Assembly (NCBI RefSeq): GCF_008807075.1
Contig: NZ_CP035632.1
Coordinates: 682,001-746,000 of the forward strand
Source of the DNA: Synechococcus sp. RSCCF101
Lineage (GTDB): Bacteria > Cyanobacteriota > Cyanobacteriia > PCC-6307 > Cyanobiaceae
DNA: 64,000 nt
Reading direction: 5' to 3'
Positions within the stretch are counted from its first letter, which is position 1. Each line of letters starts with the position of its first letter. The notes under the pieces were generated by a model. It searched no databases, was not told where the DNA came from, and saw nothing but the letters and a program-made list of their open reading frames with translations. A program made the position numbers and the translations under genes. Shown one piece after another: positions 59,549 through 64,000 of this stretch.

Positions 59549-59589
59549 CTTAGAGCAGCCTTAATCAGCTTCTGATCTTGTCTTGGTTG
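59549..59589 (+). promoter_or_regulatory. Pho-box-like repeats upstream of ptrA
   Basis: CTTAGAGC-AGC-CTTAATCA-GCT-TCTGATCT-TGT-CTTGGTTG: four units at 11-base spacing, the first two closest to CTTAACCT-like boxes. The last unit ends 20 bases before a candidate -10 (TACATT, 59610-59615), the same distance as at pstS. Confidence 0.55.
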
Positions 59590-59641
59590 GACAACGATGT
59601 GGCGCTTCATACATTGAACCCGTATCCAGCGCTGCAGGCTC

Positions 59642-60280
59642 ATGGTCTCCGTTCCCTACCGCCACAACGCTCGCCAGCAGGCCGTCCTTGACCTGCTCGA
59701 ACGCAACTACCGGCAGCGCTCCCTGGTGCATGTGGGTGCGGGCAATGCCGTGCCCCTCCTGAAGGACAGCCTCTGGCTGGTGGTGCGCGGCATGGTGAAA
59801 CTGGCTGCCCTGTCCGTGCACGGAGACGAACTGCTGCTCGGTCTGGCCGGTCCGAACGAACCCTTCGGGGAACCCCTGAGCACCGTGGAGGCCTACGAGG
59901 CGGTGGCGCTGACCGACAGCGATCTGCTCTGCCTTCCCTGCGCGGACATCGAGAACAGCCCCCATCTGGCGCTCGCCCTCTGGAAGGCCACATCCGCCCG
60001 TTACCGGCAGTCGGAAGCGCTGCTGGCCCTGCTCGGCCTGAGGCGGGTGGAGGAACGGGTGCGGGGCTTTCTGCAGTTGCTGGCGCGGGATTACGGCACG
60101 CCCTGCCAGGGAGGGCTGAGGCTCACGATGCGGCTCACCCACCAGGACATCGCCGGCGCCCTCTCCACCACCCGGGTGACCGTGACCCGGGTGATCGGGA
60201 TCCTCAGGGACCAGAACGTGATCGCCTTCGACAACGAGCGTCACCTGATCGTGCTCCAGCCCCAGCGGCGCGCCCGCTGA
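59642..60280 (+). CDS. ptrA: Crp/Fnr-family regulator, PtrA
   Basis: 212 residues: N-terminal cyclic-nucleotide-binding-like beta-roll without the cAMP-contacting residues, dimer helix, C-terminal helix-turn-helix (LTHQDIAGALSTTRVTVTRVIGIL). In marine Synechococcus the Crp-type regulator next to pstS is PtrA, a second-tier activator of the phosphate-stress response under PhoB control. The gene order and the Pho-box-like sites support this assignment. Confidence 0.78.
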   Translation: MVSVPYRHNARQQAVLDLLERNYRQRSLVHVGAGNAVPLLKDSLWLVVRGMVKLAALSVHGDELLLGLAGPNEPFGEPLSTVEAYEAVALTDSDLLCLPCADIENSPHLALALWKATSARYRQSEALLALLGLRRVEERVRGFLQLLARDYGTPCQGGLRLTMRLTHQDIAGALSTTRVTVTRVIGILRDQNVIAFDNERHLIVLQPQRRAR

Positions 60281-60282
60281 GC

Positions 60283-61017
60283 TCAGGGGAAATGCAGGGT
60301 CAGCAGGGAGACGTCGTCGTCGAATCCCGCCCGGCCCATCCGCCCCTCCACCTCCTGCATCAGGGCTGATGGGTCGGCCGGCCTGCCGCCGCGGGCCGCC
60401 TCACCGTCGCGCTCGCGCAGCAGATCCACCAGGGCGGTGAGGTTCCAGTCGTCAGGCGCATCCGCGCACTCATAGAGCCCGTCACTGAACAGGTACAACC
60501 GGCTGCCGTGATGAACGGCCACATCGGCGCCGCGGAAGCGCAGGTCCGGCACCATGCCGATGGCCGGGGTGCGGCAGCTCAGGGCGCGGGCCGTCAGGCT
60601 CTCGCGGGCCGGGCGGGAGCGTTCCCAGAAGCGCAACCCCACGCTGCGGCGCACCGGCTCCATCAGGTAGGCGGGGGGATGGCCGGCGCTGGAGTAGCGC
60701 AGGATGCGGCGTTCGCTGTCGAACACGGCGAACCAGATGGCGAAGGTGCTCAGGCCATGGCCGCGGGAGCAGAGGTCCTGGTTCATGCACTGCAGCAGCG
60801 CCTCGGGCGGAAGGGGTGAGACCCCCGTGCAGAGCACGGCCCGCATGTAGGCCCGGATCAGGGGGCAGAACCCCTGCACCGCGTCGCCGTGGCCGGTGAC
60901 GTCCACCAGGTAGAAGGCGAGCAGGTGCGGTGAGAGGGGAACCACCTCGGCGAAATCGCCGCCACCGAGGGAACCCGAATAATGAAAGGCACAGCGCAGG
61001 TCAACGCTGTTGCCCAT
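60283..61017 (-). CDS. PP2C/SpoIIE-type serine phosphatase
   Basis: About 244 residues from ATG 61017 (TTG 61044 possible). Catalytic domain only: GGGDFAEV near the start, LVDVTGHGDAVQGF, LYLFSDGLYE, and GFDDDVSLLTL, which supply the Asp residues of the metal centre. There is no sensor, receiver or HAMP part. Such phosphatases (RsbU/SpoIIE/IcfG) dephosphorylate STAS-domain proteins; a STAS domain is encoded 2 kb away (63141). Ends two bases from ptrA on the opposite strand. Confidence 0.85.
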   Translation of the reverse strand: MGNSVDLRCAFHYSGSLGGGDFAEVVPLSPHLLAFYLVDVTGHGDAVQGFCPLIRAYMRAVLCTGVSPLPPEALLQCMNQDLCSRGHGLSTFAIWFAVFDSERRILRYSSAGHPPAYLMEPVRRSVGLRFWERSRPARESLTARALSCRTPAIGMVPDLRFRGADVAVHHGSRLYLFSDGLYECADAPDDWNLTALVDLLRERDGEAARGGRPADPSALMQEVEGRMGRAGFDDDVSLLTLHFP

Positions 61018-61113
61018 CCAGGCGGGAACGCGGCCCAACAACACAGCCGGAGGAGCCGCCGTGGCGGCGCAGGAGCGATACCGCCATCCTGCAGGCGGAG
61101 TGGGAGCACGCCC

Positions 61114-62070
61114 ATGGCCCAGGTCGCGGTGGTGATCCCGGCCTACAACGCGGCCGCCACGCTCGAGGGGACCCTGGCCAGCGTGCGCGACCAGACCCTG
61201 ACGGACTGGGAACTGGTGGTGGTGGACGACGGCTCCATCGATGGGACGGCCGAGCTGGTGCGCGGCTGGAGCGACAGGGATCCGCGCATTCAGCTGCTGC
61301 AGTGTTCCAACGGTGGCGTCTCGCGGGCCCGCAACACCGGCGTGGCCGCCACCTCAGCCCCGCTGATCGCGTTTCTCGACGCGGACGATCTGTGGAGACC
61401 CGCCAAGCTGGCCGCCCACGTGGCTCAGTTCGCGGCTCACACCCAGCTCGGAGTGGCCTTCAGCCGGGTCGCCTTTCTCAGGGCCGATGGCCAGCCCACG
61501 GGCGTGATCTCCAGCGCCCGGCTGCACCGGCTGCGTCCGCAGCACTTCCTTGAGGAGAACCCCACCTGCACCACCTCGAGCTGGGTGGTGCGGCGCTGCG
61601 TGTTCAACAGCGTCGGCGGCTTCACCGTGGGCATGCAGTACAGCGAGGATCTCGAGTGGCTCTTCCGCGCCAGCCTCCAGCCCGGCTGGGAGATCGAGGG
61701 TCTGAAGGCCCCCCTCACCGGCTACCGCACCCAGGAGGGGGGCCTCTCCGCTGATCTGGAGCGGATGGAGGACGGCTGGCAGGCCCTGATGGATCGGGCC
61801 CGCACGATCGCGCCCGATGTGGTGGCCCGCCACGGAGCTCACGCCGAAGCGGTGCATCTGCGCTACCTCGCCCGACGCGCGATCCGGCTGCAGCAGCCGG
61901 CCCGGCGCGTCTGGGGCTTTCTCTCCCGCAGCCTGCGCTGCAGCCCCTGGCTGCCGCTGCAGGAGCCCCGCCGCACCCTGCTCACGATCGCGGCGGCCCT
62001 GCTGGTGAGCCTGCGCGAGCGGCTGACACGCCTGAGGCGCGGCGTTGCCGGCCCCAGACTCCGTTCGTAG
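61114..62070 (+). CDS. Family 2 glycosyltransferase
   Basis: 318 residues, ATG 61114. VAVVIPAYNAAATLEGTL, VDDGSIDGT, ARNTGV and FLDADDLWR form the GT-A core; C-terminal LRYLARRA and a hydrophobic tail. It is a paralogue of the GT2 at 48293-49330 with the same domain layout; the two bracket the EPS locus in opposite directions. Starts 96 bases from the divergent phosphatase gene. Confidence 0.85.
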   Translation: MAQVAVVIPAYNAAATLEGTLASVRDQTLTDWELVVVDDGSIDGTAELVRGWSDRDPRIQLLQCSNGGVSRARNTGVAATSAPLIAFLDADDLWRPAKLAAHVAQFAAHTQLGVAFSRVAFLRADGQPTGVISSARLHRLRPQHFLEENPTCTTSSWVVRRCVFNSVGGFTVGMQYSEDLEWLFRASLQPGWEIEGLKAPLTGYRTQEGGLSADLERMEDGWQALMDRARTIAPDVVARHGAHAEAVHLRYLARRAIRLQQPARRVWGFLSRSLRCSPWLPLQEPRRTLLTIAAALLVSLRERLTRLRRGVAGPRLRS

Positions 62071-62166
62071 CCTGCGGCCAGAGGAGAGGAGAGCATCCTT
62101 GAACCGCAGCGATAGGGCCACCGAAGGGGCCTGCGGACCCTCAAAACGCCTCTGCCCGGATCAGCC

Positions 62167-62610
62167 ATGAAGCTGCTGCTGGTCTGCTCGGCGGGAGGAC
62201 AGTTCCGGGCGCTGCATCAGCTGACCGACTTCTGGTCGCAGCACGAGCGGGTCTGGGTGACGCTGCCGACGGACGTGACCCGCCATCAGCTCGACGGCGA
62301 AACGGTGGTGTGGGCCCACGGCCCCACGCACCGCAACATCCCCAACCTGCTGCGGAACCTCGGCCTGGCCTTCAAGGTGCTGCTACGGGAGCGCCCCGAT
62401 CTGGTGATCAGCACCGGAACGGCAGTGGCGGTGCCGTTCATCGGCCTGGCCCGCGTGCTGGGCAGCCGCACGGTGTTCATCGAATCGATCACCCGCACCC
62501 GGTCGCTCTCGCTCTCGGCACGCCTCTGCCTGCCCTTTCTCTCCAGGCTCTACGTGCACTGGCCCCAGCTGCAGGCGCTGCACCCCCGCAGCATCCTGAT
62601 CGAACACTGA
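62167..62610 (+). CDS. Alg14-like glycosyltransferase subunit (PssD/CpsF type)
   Basis: 147 residues. LLLVCSAGGQFRALHQL is the hallmark N-terminus, with RPDLVISTGTAVAVPFIGLARVLG and FIESITRTRSLSLSARL. Membrane-anchoring part of a two-component sugar transferase whose partner is the next gene, as Alg14-Alg13. Confidence 0.88.
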   Translation: MKLLLVCSAGGQFRALHQLTDFWSQHERVWVTLPTDVTRHQLDGETVVWAHGPTHRNIPNLLRNLGLAFKVLLRERPDLVISTGTAVAVPFIGLARVLGSRTVFIESITRTRSLSLSARLCLPFLSRLYVHWPQLQALHPRSILIEH

Positions 62611-62658
62611 GGTGAACCGGCCCATGAACGGCACTGCACAACCGGAGGCGACGGTCCG

Positions 62659-63144
62659 ATGATTCTCGTGGCGGCGGGCAACGACCCCTATCCCTTCGAT
62701 CGGCTGATGGAGTGGGTCGGCCTGATCATCCAGCGTCAGCTGTTCGGCAGTGAGGTGGTGATCCAGATCGGCCGCTGCGGCGTGATTCCCGAGGGAGCCC
62801 GCATCTACCGGGACGTGGACAGTTACCACTTCGACCGCCTGCTGGAGGAGGCGGAGCTGGTGATCAGTCACTGCGGCGAGGATGTGCTCGGCCTGCTGGA
62901 GCAGCGGAGCATGCCCTTCGTGCTGGTGCCCCGCGCGGCCCGCTACGGCGAGCAGGTGGACGACCACCAGGTGGAGCTGGGCCGCGCCCTGCAGGAGCTC
63001 GGGGTGCCGGTGGCCTGGAGCCCCACCGACCTGCTGCGCTTCCTGAGCGAGCCCAGGCGCTCCGCCCTCGAGGATCTGCCCAGCCGGTCCTCCGCCTTCC
63101 TGTGCCGCAGCCTCGAGCAGTACGCCGGCCGGATCGAACGATGA
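62659..63144 (+). CDS. Alg13-like glycosyltransferase subunit (PssE type)
   Basis: 161 residues. Family start MILVAAGNDPYPFDRL and the UDP-sugar-binding ISHCGEDVLGLLEQ (usual HAG becomes HCG). Forms the catalytic unit with the Alg14-like protein, transferring a sugar to the lipid-linked primer. The next ATG overlaps its stop by four bases. Confidence 0.87.
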   Translation: MILVAAGNDPYPFDRLMEWVGLIIQRQLFGSEVVIQIGRCGVIPEGARIYRDVDSYHFDRLLEEAELVISHCGEDVLGLLEQRSMPFVLVPRAARYGEQVDDHQVELGRALQELGVPVAWSPTDLLRFLSEPRRSALEDLPSRSSAFLCRSLEQYAGRIER

Positions 63145-64000
63145 GCCTGATCCCCGACCATCCCTACCTGGTGAGCGAGGCCGGCGGCAGCCTCATCATC
63201 ACCGTGCCTCAGCTGCTCACCGTCAATGAGGCCGATGCCTTCCGCTCCTTCCTGGAGGAACGACTGAACGGCGCGGAGGGGCTGAAACGCCTGATCCTGG
63301 ATTGCGCCCAGACCCGCATGATCGACAGCAGCGGCGTCGGCTCCCTGGTGATGCTGCTGCGGCGATGCAATCAGGCCGGCCTCGCCATGGAGCTCTGGAG
63401 CGTGAATGACCAGCTGAAGCTGGCACTCTCCCTGGCCGGGCTGGACCAGATGCTGACCCTGGTGGACGGCTCCGATGCCATCACTCAGAGCACGCTGGAC
63501 GCGGTGCCGGAGCGGGGCTCGCTCACCCACCCCTCGGTTCGCTGCTGGCCCAAACGGGTGATCGACGTGGTGGGGTCGGGCATCGGCCTGGTGATCACGG
63601 CTCTGCTGTTCATTCCGATCGCCATCGCCATCCGCTCCGAGGGCAAGGGCCCGATCCTGTTCAGCCAGACCCGCTGCGGGCTGATGGGGCGCCGCTTCCG
63701 GCTGTGGAAGTTCCGCTCGATGGTCACCGATGCCGAGGCGCTGAAGCACACGGTGACCAATCAGGCCAGCGGCGCGATCTTCAAGAACGAGAACGATCCC
63801 CGCATCACCCGGGTCGGGCGGTTTCTGCGCCGCACCAGCCTCGATGAGCTGCCCCAGTTCTGGAATGTCTTCATCGGCGACATGAGCCTGATCGGGACCC
63901 GGCCGCCCACACCCGATGAGGTGGAGATCTACAACGTGCCCGAATGGCGGCGGTTTGATGTGCGGCCCGGCCTCTCCGGTGAGTGGCAGGTGTACGGGCG
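63141..64000 (+). CDS. STAS domain fused to a polyprenyl-phosphate sugar transferase (partial)
   Basis: The frame is open to the end of the window (286 codons seen). Residues 1-115 are a STAS domain with the phosphorylatable Ser63 in MIDSSGVGSLV, the anti-anti-sigma signature. A membrane helix follows (about 139-163), then the initiating sugar transferase: LWKFRSM, NDPRITRVGRFLRRTSLDELPQFWNV, GDMSLIGTRPPTP and RPGLSG. This enzyme starts EPS repeat-unit assembly. A STAS domain with an intact DSSG on a glycosyltransferase is unusual and suggests control by Ser phosphorylation. The last codons (after WQVYG) lie outside the window. Confidence 0.88.
   Translation, partial: MSLIPDHPYLVSEAGGSLIITVPQLLTVNEADAFRSFLEERLNGAEGLKRLILDCAQTRMIDSSGVGSLVMLLRRCNQAGLAMELWSVNDQLKLALSLAGLDQMLTLVDGSDAITQSTLDAVPERGSLTHPSVRCWPKRVIDVVGSGIGLVITALLFIPIAIAIRSEGKGPILFSQTRCGLMGRRFRLWKFRSMVTDAEALKHTVTNQASGAIFKNENDPRITRVGRFLRRTSLDELPQFWNVFIGDMSLIGTRPPTPDEVEIYNVPEWRRFDVRPGLSGEWQVYG

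Overview
The window is a compact, very GC-rich, gene-dense stretch of a unicellular cyanobacterium, most likely a picocyanobacterium of the Cyanobium / non-marine Synechococcus group. The evidence is phylloquinone genes (menD, menB), cytochrome c6, solanesyl-diphosphate synthase, a UbiD decarboxylase, typical cyanobacterial families (DUF760, DUF1350, DUF3122, DUF4336), the Crp-type phosphate regulator PtrA beside pstS, and the block glgA-murF-glmU-mnmC-like-aroA-ubiD-comB-nit-ami-murI-sds-acs that is familiar from picocyanobacteria.

Layout. (1) 82-9616 is a metal-homeostasis block. A leftward pair encodes a small membrane protein and a P1B-type ATPase whose HMA-like N-terminus is in another frame across a run of seven G. 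Rightward lie a giant CtpI-like P-type ATPase and a manganese-type ABC transporter (mntCAB). (2) 9706-22368 is accessory DNA: a diguanylate cyclase, a PLD/SF2 helicase/DUF3427 protein, the remains of a DUF433/DUF5615 toxin-antitoxin pair, an ecotin-family protease inhibitor, a secreted class-I glutamine-amidotransferase-like protein, petJ, a frameshifted 2Fe-2S ferredoxin gene, a type-II sulfide:quinone oxidoreductase with a Tll0287-like haem protein, and an intact Phd/VapC module. (3) 22377-48262 is mainly core housekeeping: LepB, MenD/MenB, GlgA, MurF, GlmU, AroA, UbiD, MurI, Sds, Acs, PrxQ and an exonuclease. (4) 48293 to the window end is an exopolysaccharide locus: two GT2 paralogues, TagA/WecG, Wza, a Wzz-like protein with a pseudo-receiver domain, a ligase/polymerase, Wzx, a GT4, Alg14/Alg13-like proteins and a STAS-fused initiating sugar transferase cut by the window end. 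The phosphate-stress pair pstS-ptrA, each with a Pho-box-like promoter, and a PP2C/SpoIIE-type phosphatase lie inside it.

Working together. The first block probably sets Mn/Fe supply, which matters to a photosynthetic cell. The Men, UbiD and Sds enzymes supply the photosynthetic quinones. In the last region, regulatory domains are fused to or sit beside polysaccharide enzymes: a receiver on Wzz, STAS on the initiating transferase, and a SpoIIE-like phosphatase next door. This suggests that polysaccharide export is controlled at protein level, possibly by partner switching and in step with phosphate status. It is the most novel-looking system here, together with the possible ferrosome-like P1B-ATPase cluster at the left end. 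No rRNA, tRNA, CRISPR array or insertion sequence was recognised. Three genes carry a single-base loss of frame; each could be real decay, a programmed frameshift (the G7 case) or an assembly error.
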